Source: Helichrysum umbraculigerum
Taxonomy: Eukaryota; Streptophyta; Magnoliopsida; Asterales; Asteraceae
DNA: 64,000 nt
Assembly (NCBI GenBank): GCA_949592205.1
Contig: CATIUR010000005.1
Coordinates: 107,753,277-107,817,276 of the forward strand
Direction: 5' to 3'
Of this stretch, positions 10,456-23,860 are shown piece after piece (positions within the stretch are counted from its first letter, which is position 1; each line of letters opens with the position of its first letter). The notes beneath the pieces are model-generated. The model did not search any database. It had not been told where the DNA came from and saw only the letters and a list, made by a program, of their open reading frames with translations. A program made the position numbers and the translations under genes.

Positions 10456-11363
10456 TGTTGACGGATTTTTAAGCCAAAAACTTGTTTTCCGGCGACCACT
10501 TGGTCCGATTCTTTTACCCAACCCTTATATGGACATTATGAACTTAAACAACCCATATTCAAGTAAAAACAAGTGAAATCGGAGAGTTTCGGGTTTTGTC
10601 GGAAACTTACAAACTTAACGCGAGGAGAAACCGAAAAGGTAGAAATGTAGATCGTGATGCGGTGAATCTTTTCTTCCAAACGAGGGTGACGATTCGAGAT
10701 CGTTTCGTGGTGTTATTTTATGATTTAAGTGGATTGTGGGTTTGGTTTGTTTGAGAGAAAAAGAAAAGGAAGAAAGAGAGTGAGAATGTGAGAAATGAGG
10801 AAAAGAAGAAAGGTGAGGGGGGTGATGTCCCCTCCCTTGGCCGGTTTGGTGGGGGCCCACCGGGGTGTGGGTCTCCAAACTTTTAACTTCGTGTATTCGC
10901 GCTCCGTGCGGTTTCGTTTTCCCGGTCGTCTAAACGTTAAATTAGTATTTAAACCATTTAATTATACGTTTTAGAATGTGAATAATTACTCTATAATTTA
11001 GTTGAAGTATTTTATTAAAATACTTAATACTTGGGTTAAAAATCATAACTTTAATTTATTTTGTTTTGTTTGCGCGTTTACATTTTAATCGCGAAAATTT
11101 TTATTTGTACGATACAAGTTGTGTACGAAATATTATAAAAATAATATTTTGGATATAATTGTGTTATTAAATAATTTTATATTATTTAATAAAATCGTTC
11201 ACCAACGTCCGTATTTATTGAACCGAATTACATTCGATTTGAGATGCGTGCGATTTAATCAAATCGTAATCGTATATATTTTGATACATTAATACAGAAC
11301 TAATTGCATGTATTTACAATTGATTAGGCCCTAATTAATAGTCCTAATTTGACGGGTGTCACA

Positions 11364-12654
11364 CAACACGTTCGTTCAACACTTATCACTTGTCACATAT
11401 TCATATCACGTACCTTAACAGTAACATAGATAATCAACAAGATATGAATTTCAACAATAAACCAATAAACCACAATATAAAACATAAACAATACTTCACC
11501 CGGTTGTATGAACCTCTTGCTTGGAAGCAATCCAGAACACACAACCGTACTCATTTAATCCCCCATATCACTCACCTTTGCTTTTTAGGCGATTATGCGA
11601 TCTAACACTTGCTTAGGAATTTCCACATCTTTTGATCACCTAGCACATAACATATCAAGATAACAACACATTTAGCAACTAACAATTATCATAATCAACT
11701 AATCATCATCATCATCACCATCAACCCTTTACCCTCATGAGTTGATTTCTAATCAACTAAACATAGCTTTACTTTTCCATGATCATATAAACTTCTAATA
11801 TTTCATTACTTAACTCACCACTTTAGTTATCATTAACATCATCATATTAACTTCTATAATTAGTAATTAAAGTGAGTTATCATATAATTACAATAATCTT
11901 AACATAACTCATCATTCATATTCATGATCCACTTTCAAGGCTTAATCACTTACATTCTACTATGACGATGATCAACAAGGTCATAATCACTCTTGTACAT
12001 AGTTTTATTATTTGTATAATTACTTCAATTATCATCAAAACATCACTAGTCATCACCATGACTTCTTTTTCTAACAATTAAAAGTGGGTTATCATGATTT
12101 TACAAGCTTTCAAGCTAATCCATCGTAAACTCCCATGAACACCAATTCCAAAATCATCACTTTTAGCTTGTATTAGTGTTAACATCAATCCCTAATAACT
12201 TTACTAACGTTAATTCAACATAATTAACAATCAATTTTGTACTAAACCAACTAATTCTTCAAATATTCCACATAACTCATTTCTAGGTTAAAAGGATGAA
12301 GAACACAATTTACCTCTTGTTAGGAATGATTATAAGAGCTTGAATTCAAGTTATATGACATCAATTTGATGTTAGAAACTGATTTTGGTGATGGATTTAA
12401 GTTCCTGCGATTTTTCCTTTTCTTCCTCTTTGTTTCTGGAATGTAGTATGAATATGTATGTATGTATATATGCCGACTAGCATATATATGTATGTAATAT
12501 AAGTTAGTTAATTTTACTCCCCGTAATTACTGTTGTCTAGAACTTAAAAATCATTCACAGTTATTATTATTTTATACTTCTTATAATAGTAATAACTTAA
12601 AAAAATTATTTTTACCTTTACGAAAATAATACTTTAAATTTTTGGGGTGTTACA
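11364..12654 (-). repeat. Truncated LTR 'G' (minus)
   Basis: On the minus strand it begins TGTAACACCCC at 12654. It then runs into AT-rich sequence organised like the other Tekay LTRs until LTR H begins. No other terminus is visible. No coding potential. Confidence 0.4.
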
Positions 12655-12696
12655 TGAATCCTTCTGGCTGAATCATAAAGATTCCTCCTTCAAGTC

Positions 12697-15600
12697 TGTG
12701 ACAACCGTCAAAATCTCATGTCACTACCGCACTCGAATCTCCAATTACGCTTACATCATTCCTTAAATCCTAGTGAAAATCCTAGGTTATGACTCCCTAG
12801 GCTTACTAGAGTCGTAGAACGTCTTAGGGACTGTTTGGTGAACTTTAAATACCCGTAAACATATTAAATTAGGTTACTAAGTGCCTAATAAAACAAAGAA
12901 AAATCTACCCCTTTATGTCCTCACAAAATTCTCATCGAATCACAAAAATCGAAATTTCCGGTGACTCGACAAGTAAATTCAATCGGACGGTACCTGACTT
13001 AACACGAACGTTAGTGAAAACATTTTTATAAATAACTTAAATCTATTTTTAGAAGTTATTTATCATATATTATTATTTTGTTTAAATAATACACGAAAAA
13101 CCTAGACGTATCGCTTATTACGTCTCAAACGCAAAGAAAACGCGCGAATCGTATTCGGCAACGAAACGAAACTCGATAAATATTTCCACAACTCAAAATA
13201 AAGCATTTTAAATAATACTTCAACGAAAATAATCCCAAATATAGTATGAATTAATACAACACAAGAAAACGCTATGCGATTTAGCCGAATAACGAAATAA
13301 CGAGCAAACGACCAAAATACGTAAACACAGTCTGAGACTGGAAATGAAATCACACACCCTCATGGTGAGGCCCATGAGAACGAACAGCCACCCATCCCCC
13401 CTCTAAGAATACATGCAAAATGCAATCATCACTCATTACTTACACCTCCATTCCATATACATGCATTCTTACATTTTCACTCTCATTTTTCACACACAAC
13501 ACCTAAAACTCTCTCTATCTCTCTCTCAATCTGAGATTCCCCAGCCTTTAAACACCTCCACAAACCAACTTAAACCACCCAGAAACCACCATCAAGCACC
13601 ATAGCACCACCACCAAAAATTACTTCAAGATTTTCAAGAAGACTAGCTCAAGACTTCAAGTAATCTCATCTCATCTTTCTTTCATCAAACCCTTTGTAAG
13701 GAAACCCTTTTCTTACTCTCTACACTCATATTAACATGTATTTAAGTTCACTCAACTAAAATATGTTAAAAACTATACTTCAAATCCATTTTTCTTAACA
13801 TGAAACTCTTGAAAATGCAAGAAAAACATTCTGTCCAGAATGTTTTCATCATTTCAACGATTTTTATAAAAATCATTTCTTATAAAAAATGGATTTTTTA
13901 TAGTCTAAATTCAAGTTCTGGAATAAACTTTCCAACCCCACAAACCTCATATTTTTCTGAGTTCGTTTGATATTTTTAATAATTGTTGTGAGAAAAGATG
14001 TACATACTGTTAGAAAAAGTCAGAAACTTTTCTCTTAGTGTTTTAATCATAACTGGAGCCACACACCTCCAAATAACTTGAAACTAACGCCAAAAGTTCA
14101 CAAATTTTGTTGGTCACAACTTTCGTGTTGATCACTTTTTCTGGAACTCAATAGATTTTACTCAAAAATAATGATTGCATGCATGTGTTTATATTTGATC
14201 CCAGAAGATAAAAGAAAATGTTAAAAATACTTGTACTTCTCTATAAATCTTGAAAAATTAAAGAAAATAGCTAATACATTGAGGAACATTTGTGATTTTT
14301 TCCTTATTTCTTTTCGGACCAGAAGTATTTTTTATAAATTCAACAAACAGGTGTAAATTTTTGGAAATAAGAATATGGACTGATTTTTGGTAGAAGTTGA
14401 AAACCGACACTTGCGGACTTGCTATTTAGGGAAAAACTAACTTTTTATGACTTATGAACATGTTTAAGGTTTGGGTATAAGTCTCGGGTCAAACCGAGAA
14501 GATTTGACCGAGTCAACAAAAACGGGTCTCGGTTTCGAAAACAGGAAACTTACTATTTTTGGAAAGAATGCTAACAAGAAGGGTTTGGGGTGTCTTATGA
14601 TGTATTTATCGGTTTGTGTATATTAATCATAAATTGTGAGGAACCAAAGTTCCAAAACTCAAAACACGACGAAATTTGGACACTAACAATTGTGAGACAT
14701 TATTTGACTTGTATAAAAGGTTCGACAATTTAGGATGTATACTTGTGTATTCAATTGGTAATCAAACATGAATATAGGACATTAACAAATTACAAGGAAA
14801 AAACAAACTATATTGGCACTTGGTAATCTAAATAATTAACTAAGCAATCTTAATAAACCAATTTACCGAGAATCTAACTAGAAATCTCGTGTTCATAGGA
14901 CTTGGATAGACGTCACACTCGACAAACACACATTACCATCCGTCGGTTTACGCTTACGCTCAACAGTGAGTTTTCACAGCCCCTGTTTACTTGTTTACTA
15001 TTTTGGGGTGAAAAGCATGATTCTAAACTTTAACTAAATTGGTTGTACTTTTTATGAACATATTGAACTTTTGTTATGCTACTTATGCGAATTGGTGTAT
15101 ACTATCTATGTGAATTGAGAACTCATGTCCATGTGAGGACATCATTGAACACTAAGTCCCTGGTAATCTGTTACACTACTCGTTAACTCGACCAAGAGCC
15201 AGACAAGCCGTCTTTGTTAATTATGAATAACGTTATTTAGAGTAGACCAACTCTCACTCACAGGGCAATGTGTGTGCATGTTATCACTCGCTCACATCCC
15301 CGATTGGATGTGTAGAATTTACCTTGTCCCCGATTGGACAGAAGGTAACTCATGTTCCTGTGAGGACATCATTTGGGGCATTCGGTCGGTAATCGGTTTA
15401 GTAGTGGCCTCAATTGCATTAGCACTCACGTATACTACCTTCCTATTCGCATCAAATACAACCAATCACTTATATTTTTTTTCTTTTATGAACAAAGCTT
15501 TTAATTCATTTGTTTGTGTTAAACCTGTGAACTGACCAACTATGGACATAGTTGACCCTTTTGAATTATCGTGCTTTTTAGGAGAACGACAGTAAGGTGG

Positions 15601-15825
15601 ACTCCAGGAGTACATTTGCATGGATGCATGTTCACACGCGTTTGCTTTATTTTGATACTATGACTCTCTTTTGAAAACTTGTTGTAATTTCTTTTGGAAC
15701 TGTGTTTTGAACTTGTAATGATGTGTAACATTTTTACTAAATTATGTATGGTGTTGCTTCTATATCTTATGCATTGTTACCCGGTACTGTTACATCTCGT
15801 GTTTCCGCTTTAGCGGGGTGTGACA
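12697..15825 (+). repeat. 5' LTR of Tekay-type element F
   Basis: It runs from TGTGACAACC to GGGTGTGACA, 3129 bp, and is followed at once by a tRNA-Met PBS. About 13010-13200 is closely similar to LTR A read on the minus strand. It has the GTGAGTTTTCACAGCCCC box (14966-14984) and a hairpin CAACTATG-GA-CATAGTTG (15537-15554). It lacks the palindrome or W-box array found at the matching site in other LTRs (around 14500-14620). Confidence 0.75.
15537..15554 (+). ncRNA. Conserved LTR hairpin (F version)
   Basis: An 8-bp perfect stem CAACTATG/CATAGTTG, flanked by AACCTGTGA upstream and ACCCTTTT downstream. The same flanks surround different stems in LTRs H, A, J and K. Confidence 0.55.
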
Positions 15826-15829
15826 GGTT

Positions 15830-15841
15830 TGGTATCAGAGC
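15830..15841 (+). promoter_or_regulatory. tRNA-Met primer-binding site (F)
   Basis: TGGTATCAGAGC, 4 nt after the LTR end, complementary to initiator tRNA-Met. Confidence 0.85.
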
Positions 15842-15997
15842 CTAAGTTTATAGAGAATGCCGGTTTTTCAAACAAAAACCCCAACTATAACCAACATTTT
15901 TAAATAATATTTTCTTAAAACACCGAAAATATTACCAGTTTAACTAAACCGGGCATATTACTAGTATAGCTAATCCGTGTGTTGCATTATTAGACCT

Positions 15998-16030
15998 CAA
16001 TTAGACATAGCCTGATCACCTACGTTTAAT
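15998..16030 (+). ncRNA. Dimerisation-site-like leader hairpin (F)
   Basis: ATTA and ACATAG pair with CTACGT (one mismatch) and TAAT around a loop holding TGATCA, 170 nt after the PBS. Homologous to 8575-8611. Confidence 0.4.
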
Positions 16031-16335
16031 TTAGGTAAGATTATGCGAGACACGGAGTAGGTATACCACGATTATGTTCAAATTTTCCTTTCTGTTCAAA
16101 CTTTTGAGAAACAAATTTTGTGTGTGTGCATTGCATATTAGGCATCCATAGTAGCACTGTTAGTAACTAAGTATACCTTCATTTCAGCCTTATCATGTCG
16201 AGGACATCATCTTCCCGCACTGCTTACTCCACAGACGTATCAGGATACGTCACTAGTCATCCTAGGAACCACCCACCTAGCACCGAAGAAGAACGAGACC
16301 AGACTTATACGTGCTTTATTTGTTATGCTTATATA

Positions 16336-16345
<10 letters not shown>

Positions 16346-16398
<53 letters not shown>
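16346..16398. repeat. (TA)n microsatellite
   Basis: Uninterrupted TA dinucleotides preceded by a short TG run. Confidence 0.95.
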
Positions 16399-16402
<4 letters not shown>

Positions 16403-16837
16403 CCTTACGTGTACATACTTATACGTGCAACACATATTAGGCAATTATATGTTGTATATAATTAGACCTCACTTGCTAATACACCCGCCACAGAAAATGA
16501 CATATTTTATAGTTGTAACATCACCTGACTTAGAGAACGAGACACGAATCTTACCAGCTAATATTGAGACACCCACGATAACCGCTTGCCCACACGTATC
16601 AGACAACGACACCACTGAGGAAAATCCATCCGAAGAGGACCCACTTGAGGAGGTTCCGCCTGAGGATGAACCAATGAAACTGGACCAACATGAGAACTCG
16701 TCACCTAGGCGCGTTACATTTACTTCCTTTATTTCACACTCTTCCTCCCCCGCTTCTTGTAGACCTATGAATTGCATGTGTTATACACGACTAGAAGTAC
16801 TGACAAACCACCTCGAACTAGACCTTACACTATCTAT

Positions 16838-16925
16838 CCTACTACTACTACTACTACTACTACTGCTACTGCTACTGCTACTGCTACTGCTACTGCTACT
16901 GCTACTGCTACTGCTGCTGCTACTT
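16838..16925. repeat. CTA/CTG trinucleotide repeat in gag F
   Basis: About 28 codon-sized units, first CTA, then alternating CTG and CTA. Length is a multiple of three in every frame, so it expands without changing frame. Confidence 0.9.
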
Positions 16926-18004
16926 CACCTACTAGGACCCGACGTCGTACAGAAGTCCGCCGGTGAAATTAGTCAACCACAGCACCTACAAATAGGAAAC
17001 GTTTCTCCAGCATTGGATGAATCCCAGCAACTTGCACACAACTTAGTTTGCGAGCTTAACCACTCTGAACACAAACTAATTCGACAACGATTTAATCATT
17101 TTGATCACCACTGCGAGGGGCACTTGCAACTACGAGAATTACAAGCTTTTTCTACCCAATCTTGTTCACTTCAAAACAATAACATCGTCATGATCAACAA
17201 CTATGAGAACACTACTCGGTCATTGTTATGACTACTTTTCGAATCTACGATACTCACTAAACCCTCCTGTTATTAATTAACTGTCTTAATAGAACTTCCT
17301 CTCGAAGAAAATGGCAAGCTCCACTAGGGACGACTACTCGTCAGACGACGACCTGAATCTAGAAGAAATTAGAAGTAGAAGGACATGCCTACCTCATTGT
17401 ATATTAAAAACTTCTATCTTGACTTTCGTAATTTGTCCGAAGGTAACAGTGCCTGGCATATTTCGTAAACGCCACTCATGTACTCTATTAATCTATCAAT
17501 CTTGTGCTTCGGCTGATTTCAATGAATTACCTCGGACATTCACTCAGAATCTTATCACAACTTCAAATTTTCAAAGAATTCTATTATTAAACAAAATTTC
17601 AAAGTGCTACCAAGAGTTTCCAACGCATATTGATTGACTCAAACTTTTCAATGGACTATGAGATTTCAAGCAGATTTCATCTTAAAATTTTCAACAAGAT
17701 TTTACAACAACCTCTCCACGAAATGTTCTATAAAACTTTCAAAATCCATAAGCGTATAAACCCATTTATATAAAACATATCGTTTGATTGAGGTTTTATC
17801 ATTATTTATACCCACAACGACTGTTTGCAAACGAGTTTACCAACTGTTTTGACAACTACTTAGTCACGATTAGACTACTTTGTTAACGACTACTCTGTAA
17901 CGGTTTAATACGATTTGAACAACAAAACGGTCATGAATTGACTGCTTTTAAACCCAACTTAGACATTGATATGTCTACTTTTAAATCAACGATTTGATTT
18001 CCAA

Positions 18005-19560
18005 CTAATTTATAATGCAAGACGTACTTGCAACGAATTTTTCTCCATTGACCTCATACCCGTCGAAATAGGAAGCTTTGACATCATAGTAGGCATAGAC
18101 TAGTTGTCCGAACATCGTGCCAAAATCATCTGTTTCAAGAAAATCATTCGTATACTCCTCATTACTAGTGGAACCTTGATCATACAAGGGGAGACTGGTA
18201 GACCGATCTTGAACATTAGTTCCTGTATGAAAACCCGAAAGTACCTGAGAAAAGGTTACCAGGCAATCCTCGCACACGTAACCGAGAAGAAGTCGGAGGA
18301 GAACCAACTTGAGGATGTGCCTATTGTGCAGGATTTTCCGGAAGTCTTTCCCGAAGACTCGCCTGGCCTTCTCCCGTCTAGACAAGTAGAATTCCAAATC
18401 GATCTCGTGCCCGAAGCTGCACCCATGGCACGAGCCCCATACAGATTAGCCCCTTCCAAGTTACTGGAGTTGTCTACCCAATTACAGGAACTCCTGGACA
18501 AGGCATTCATTCGACTGAGTTCCTCGCCCTAAAGAGCTCCAGTCCTATTCGTGAAAAATAAAGACGGATCTTTCCGAATGTGGATCGATTACTGAGAACT
18601 GAACAAACTAACCGTTAAGAATCGATACCCATTTCCAAGGGTCAATGACCTGTTTGACCAACTTCAAGGGTGAGCTTTTACTCAAAGATCGATCTACGGT
18701 CTGGTTATCATCAACTACGAGTTCTAGACACTGACATTCCTAAAACAGCCTTTAGAACTCACTACGGGTATTATGAATTCCAAGTGATTCCATTCGGCTT
18801 ATCCAACGCACCGGCAGTATTCATGGACGTTACGAATCAGGTATGCAAGCCATACCTAGACATATTTGTTATCGTGTTCATCGACGACAACTTAATCTAC
18901 TCTCACGACGAAACCGAACATGGCCAACACCTGAAAACTATCTTGGAATTACTCATACACGAGGAGTTATAATGTGAGTTTTGGATACGAATAGTACAAT
19001 TTCTAGGGCATGTCATTGACGGTCAAGGGAAACATGTTGATCCAGCCAAGATCGAGGCCAGCAAGTGCTGGAAAACACCTACCACTCCAACCGAGGTACG
19101 ATAATTCTTAGGTTTCGCTGGATACTATCGGCGATTCATTGAAAATTTCTCCAAAATAGACCAACCTTTAACCTCACCGACTCAGAAGAGGAGAAATTCG
19201 ATTGGACCGACAAGCAAGAGTTAGCTTTCCAACTGTTGAAACAAAAACTCCGCAGTGCACCGATCTTGCTCTTACCCGAAGCCAACGATGATTTAGTAGT
19301 TACTCGATGCCTCACACCAAGGACTTGGTTGCATGTTAAAGCAACATAATTAAGTCATCGCATACGCCTCTCGACAACTGATAATATACGAAAAGAACTA
19401 TACGACTCATGACTTAGAATTAGGGGCCTTGTGTTTGCACTCAATATTTGGAGACATTACCTGCACGGTACCAAGTGTACTATTTTCACTGACCACAAAA
19501 GTCTATAACACATCTTCGACCAAAAAGACCTAAACATGAGACAGCGCTGATGGGAATGGG
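18005..19560 (+). pseudogene. pol: Tekay-type PR-RT-RNase H remnant (element F)
   Basis: The end of the protease domain reads GSFDIIVGID followed by an in-frame TAG where this family normally has Trp. RT follows: DFPEVFPED, RAPYRLAPS, LNKLTVKNRYP, DLRSGYHQL, FGLSNAPAVFMD and the catalytic FIDD box at about 18885. Then FLGH and GYYRRFIENFS mark the RT-RNase H connection. Stops are TAG, TAA and TGA, many explainable by C-to-T or G-to-A changes, plus small frameshifts. Around 19512 and 19563 a stretch of about 24 bp (CATCTTCGACCAAAAAGACC...) is directly repeated. Dead copy; family assignment is confident. Confidence 0.85.
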
Positions 19561-20108
19561 AACATCTTCGACCAAAAAGACCTAAAAAGACTATGACTGC
19601 GAAATTAAGTACAGAAAGCCATCAGAATTATTACAATGACCCACCAAAATACCCCAATGGAAATGGGAACATATAGCAATAGACTTCGTCACTAAGTCAC
19701 CTCGAATTTCCAAAGGTCACGACTCCATTTGAGTTATTGTCGACCAACTGACAAAATCTGTGCGTTTTCTACATATCCGAGAGGACTACAAAATGGAAAA
19801 ACTTGCTCAAATCTATATTGCAGAAATTGTGTCACGTCACTGAGTGCACATTTCAATTATCTTTGACAGAGATAGTCATTTTATAACACGGTTTTGGCTA
19901 TCAATGTAGAAGGCGTTGAGTACCCAACTAAACATGAGTACGACTTATCACCCTCAAACAGACGGGCAAAGTGAGCGAACAATTCAAACCTTAGAGGATA
20001 TGCTACGAGTTTGTGTACTAGACTTCGGAGGAAGTTGAGATGTACGCTTACCCCTAATAGAGTTCTCTTACAACAACAGTTACAACACTAGCATCAAGTA
20101 TGCTGGAC
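19561..20108 (+). pseudogene. pol: Integrase remnant, 5' deleted and 3' truncated (element F)
   Basis: After the end of RNase H (DYDCEIKY) the sequence jumps to WEHIAIDFVTK, so the zinc-binding N-terminus of integrase is deleted. The core then shows the first Asp (AIDFV), the second (FDRDSHF) and TYHPQTDGQSERTIQTLE with the third acidic residue. Several stops interrupt it. The frame ends at about 20108 where minus-strand gag of C2 begins, so the C-terminus and the 3' LTR of F are missing. Confidence 0.8.
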
Positions 20109-21214
20109 AGTCATCTTAGTGGTTGGTAAGGTGGGTATCGAGGTTAGTAAGGTGGGTTGCTTCTTTGTGGGAATGGAGGTCCTCTAGGTTGGTTGTTGTT
20201 TTGATTGAAACCGGGTGGAAAATTTTGTGGTCGAGCGGGAAATTGAGCATAGTAAATGGTGCCGTCTGCCTCTTGGTATTCACCATATGGTTGCGGGTTG
20301 GTGCAATGTTGACAGACTTGCACTTGGTGTACTTGGTGCTGTTGTTTCTTAAGTTCTCCAAACTGTTTGACAAGTGAGTCCATTTTCTCTGTTAATACCT
20401 TAATTGCTTCGATTGGAATTGGATTCGATGCAGCGAGAGGTGCTGAAGATATTGAGTGATCTCCAGAGTTCCAATCATGGTGATGCATGGTCATGTTCTC
20501 TATCAGGTCCCATCCTTCTTCGTCGGTCTTTGCCATGAAGCTTCCTTGTGCGGCAGCATCGAGGGTGGTTCAGTGGTTAGGATCTAAACCATTGTAGAAG
20601 GTGCACAACTGTGCGGATTTTTCGAGACGGTGATTGGGGCATTTCTTCAAGGCTCCTTTGAATCGTTCCCCTGCGGTGTATAATGACTCATCAAAAGCTT
20701 GTCGGAAATTCATGATGTCATTTCGAAGTTTGGTTTGTTTAGAAGGCGGAAAGTATTTGGTTAGAAACTTTGTCGCCATTACAGTCGATGAAGGGATAGA
20801 GCCGGTTTCTAAACCTTCGAACCATGTTTGTGCATGATGTGTGAGCGAATATGGGAAAAGATACAAGCGGATTGTGTCTTGGATAATTCCATTTTGTTTG
20901 TAGGAATTTGAAAGAGATATGAACTTGTCGAGGTGAGAGTTTGGATCATCACTGGGTAATCCATGGAGTTGACAGTTGTTTTCGATTAGTTGGATGATGT
21001 GGTGTTTAAGCTCGAATGATTGTCCTGGGGTTTCGGGGTAGAGAATTGGTCCTCCTCTTCCTTCGATAGAGGGTTTACTGTTATCAGCGAGAGTGATGCG
21101 TTCAGCCATTGCTTGTCTAAGTGCGGATTGCTTCTTTTCTCGTCGAATGGTATGTATTATAAGTTCTGGATCAGGAAAGTTAAAAAGCGGTGCGAATCTA
21201 GGGGAACAGGTCAT
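20109..21214 (-). pseudogene. gag: Athila-type gag (element C2), C-terminus missing
   Basis: Reading on the minus strand from Met at 21214: a helical capsid-like domain with LHGLPSDDPNSHLDKFI, IRLYLFPYSLTHHAQTWF and TKYFPPSKQTKLRNDIMNF, then DAAAQGSFMAKT and a Q/P-rich tail. These are hallmarks of Athila-clade Gag as I know it. A TGA (20570-20572) and a later TAA interrupt one continuous frame; both fit single C-to-T changes. The start lies about 110 bp downstream of a tRNA-Asp PBS, as expected. The frame stops at the junction with integrase F near 20108, so nucleocapsid and pol are absent. Confidence 0.85.
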
Positions 21215-21326
21215 ACACTTAAAAAGAAAGACAATAAAGGAAATACTTGTTTGTTTTTTTTAGAAGGTTTTATCCTAAGGGTTTACTAGAATTGGGATTG
21301 GTTGGGCCTCTGTATCGGACAGTTAG

Positions 21327-21346
21327 TCTCCCCGGCAGCGGCGCCA
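21327..21346 (-). promoter_or_regulatory. tRNA-Asp primer-binding site (C2)
   Basis: The reverse complement TGGCGCCGCTGCCGGGGAGA matches the 3' end of plant tRNA-Asp almost perfectly and lies a few nt from the LTR terminus. Confidence 0.85.
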
Positions 21347-21352
21347 AAAACT

Positions 21353-23860
21353 TGATGCCGCCTACAAACGAGTGGTTCGTAACGGCGATCGGTGGGTTCT
21401 AAAATTTATAATTGCTGGGGTCTAAGCGTGACTTACTAATACTTAACCAAAGGCTAGTATTTGGTAAGTATGACCTAGAATCGTTCTTAAAGAGAAACTG
21501 AATTGAAACGGAGGTAATCCAATCAATCTTTCTTTTCTAGTAAAGGTTTTAAAAGAGTGCGTTGGGGGTTTTGGTTCAGTTAACTAAGTAAACTAACTAA
21601 AGCGAATAAAATGTAATAATAAATCAGATAATAAAAGTAGTATTTGTTGTGATTTCATTAGCTTATAATGTAGGATGATGACTTTTGGGGAAAACATTTA
21701 ACTTAATTGGGAGTGTTTGTTGGATTTAAGAACTTATGGTATAACCAACATATTCCCTATTAGTCGGTTATCAACTAATATGTCACGAGGAACTACGGTG
21801 TCATGATTCTGATCAAACAGACAATGCTCAACTCCCCACACTCTCCTGTGAAGTAGTCAGTGGCCCTTATTGTTGAACGCATTCGCTCATGGGCGAAGGA
21901 ACAGAGTAGCAAGTCCATAACAAGTCTAACCGTTCTTAATACCATAAAGACTACAAATCCAGAGAACAACTAACTTAGCAAATATGTTCGGACTTAATTG
22001 ATTAATTCCTATTAATGAATCTCAAGCATGATAAGTGAGGGAAAGCGTTTAGGTTTCTTGCGTACCTTACTTTAGGTTTCATAGGTTAGGGAAGAATATC
22101 ATTTTAAATTGGATTTTAAACTTGCCTTTCTCAATACAATTAACAAATCCCTAGGTTTTCGTAAATGGTTATTTAGCCTATAGCCTACCTACTCTAATCT
22201 AATCTAAACTAACTAATCTAATTAAAATGCAATTTAAAATGCTGACGGCTTTTTGCATAAAGTTAAACCCAGACCATGTCAGAAAATCCTATGGTAGTTC
22301 ACAAGGTATTTAATCGTTTACCGATGTTTCCATTGTGAATTTAATTGCTTCGCGATGTTTACATGATAAGTACATTGTGATTGGAAGTGTACTATACTCA
22401 TGGCAATTCCACGTAATCACATTGCATTTTATGATGCTTGTATGACGTTACAATTAAAAACATAGTTTTTACACAGATAACTATTGACCAAGTATTAAGG
22501 TTCGCGACTACTCTTTACAAGGTTACAATCACGTTTTTTAATCGAAAGGCGAATGTAAGTTTAAGGTTTAAAATCATAAGATAAGTTTGTTCATAAAGTT
22601 TTCATTTCAATGACATCGATCCATAATACAACTACCTTCGGTCGTTACCGGCTTCCATGATTTAGTACTTTGCTCGAAAGCATTTCCAGCACTATGCCAA
22701 GTAAACAGTCGAATAGGAGGCGTCATATTATTTCACGACACATTTAAAGTCATCCCACAATTATATATGCTAACTATATCACAACAAATACAATGGTAAT
22801 CTACTCGCTAATCATGGCACAAACTAATCCTAGCATAATTAAAACATACATATTTAATTAACATAGAATAGGATAGAAAGAACCCGGATTAAAAAGCGAG
22901 AAGGAATAGAGTTGAATTAATAAGCGTATCTCCAAGCGTACACCAAAGATTACAAGATGTTCCCTAGCTTTCGTTCTACTCTAAACAAGCTTCCTAACTA
23001 GCCTAATACTAATTTTGAAGTAAGAAAATAGAATGAGAAAGTAAAGAGAGAATTATGCCTAGTGCATATGGGACATCTTCAAATGAAGCCTTGGGGCTTC
23101 TATTTATAGGAGAAATTCGGCTCACGTTAGCATTCCAAGGCACACTTTAGCAAAAGGTGGAAAAGGTGGTGCACCGGGTACCAAAAAGCATGTAAAGGTG
23201 GTGCACCGGGGACCAAAAAGCATGTAAAGGTGGTGCACCAGGTACGCACAAGGACCAAAAAGCGGAAACGAGATGGGGGAGGGGAGGCCGGCGCCGCCCA
23301 CCAGGTGGCCGGCGCCGTCCACCAGGTGGCCGGCGGCGGCTGGCTGCCACCCGTCCTGGTTCGTTGTCTTTTGCTCGTTTCTTGATTCGTGCGTATCTTC
23401 TTCGTTATGCGTCCGTTTTAGTTGATTCTTTTTGCGTTGGATTTGTAATTCAAAAACAAAGACTTTGATGAAAAGATATCCCAAAAATATGTCTCCCATC
23501 TTTGGATGTCTCGTACGAATCGTTTGGATCTTCCGGCGTACGTAGAATCTTCATTCTTGGTCCGTTTTTGTTGATTCTTCTTCTGTTGGATTCGTAATTT
23601 GAAAATGAACATCTTGGATGAGATGGATGTTGGTGATGGGCACTTTTGTCTTAAAAATCCCATTTTGATGCCTTGAATCTTCAAACGTGCGTGGAATCTA
23701 CGTTTTTCATCCGTTTTGCTTGATTTTCATCGTGCCACCTTGTTTTGACCATCTTGGCATAATACTATTGATTTGTACTATTTTTGAGTTAAAATGCCAA
23801 GAATTGTTTCAGAATGAGAGAGATATCGGTAGTAAAAACGTGACTTTTTACGCGATATCA
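21353..23860 (-). repeat. 5' LTR of Athila-type element C2
   Basis: On the minus strand it runs from TGATATCGCG (23860) to GGCGGCATCA (21353), 2508 bp. It is homologous to the LTR at 2568-4985. TATA box CCTATAAATA near 23101-23110. Just upstream of it (23150-23345) are three ~31-bp repeats containing GGTGGTGCACC and a GC-rich tandem repeat containing GGCCGGCGCCG. It interrupts gag of element J at 23861. Confidence 0.85.

Larger units (their letters stand above)
8732..11363 (-). repeat. 5' LTR 'H' of a minus-strand Tekay-type element
   Basis: On the minus strand it runs from TGTGACACCCGTC (11363) to GGGTGTTACA (8732), 2632 bp, next to a PBS. It contains the hairpin CAGC-loop-GCTG at 9047-9059, the GGTGAGTCTCAT box at 9495-9514, a TATA-like TTTATAAATAC near 9793-9805, a GC-rich hairpin block at 9812-9900 and a hairpin array at 10050-10455. 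No coding sequence. Confidence 0.75.
16195..17640 (+). pseudogene. gag: Decayed gag region of element F
   Basis: An ATG at 16195 opens a frame beginning MSRTSSSRTAY that is broken by a TA microsatellite (16346-16398). Open pieces continue with acidic and basic stretches (16425-17231) and another Met-starting piece at 17311. Position between PBS/leader and protease marks it as the gag region, but no clear capsid motif or CCHC knuckle remains. A CTA/CTG run (16838-16925) codes a low-complexity tract. Non-functional. Confidence 0.5.

Noticed and set aside
16425..17231. Protein with poly-Leu membrane helix
   Set aside because: The Leu run is one frame of the CTA/CTG microsatellite in decayed gag.
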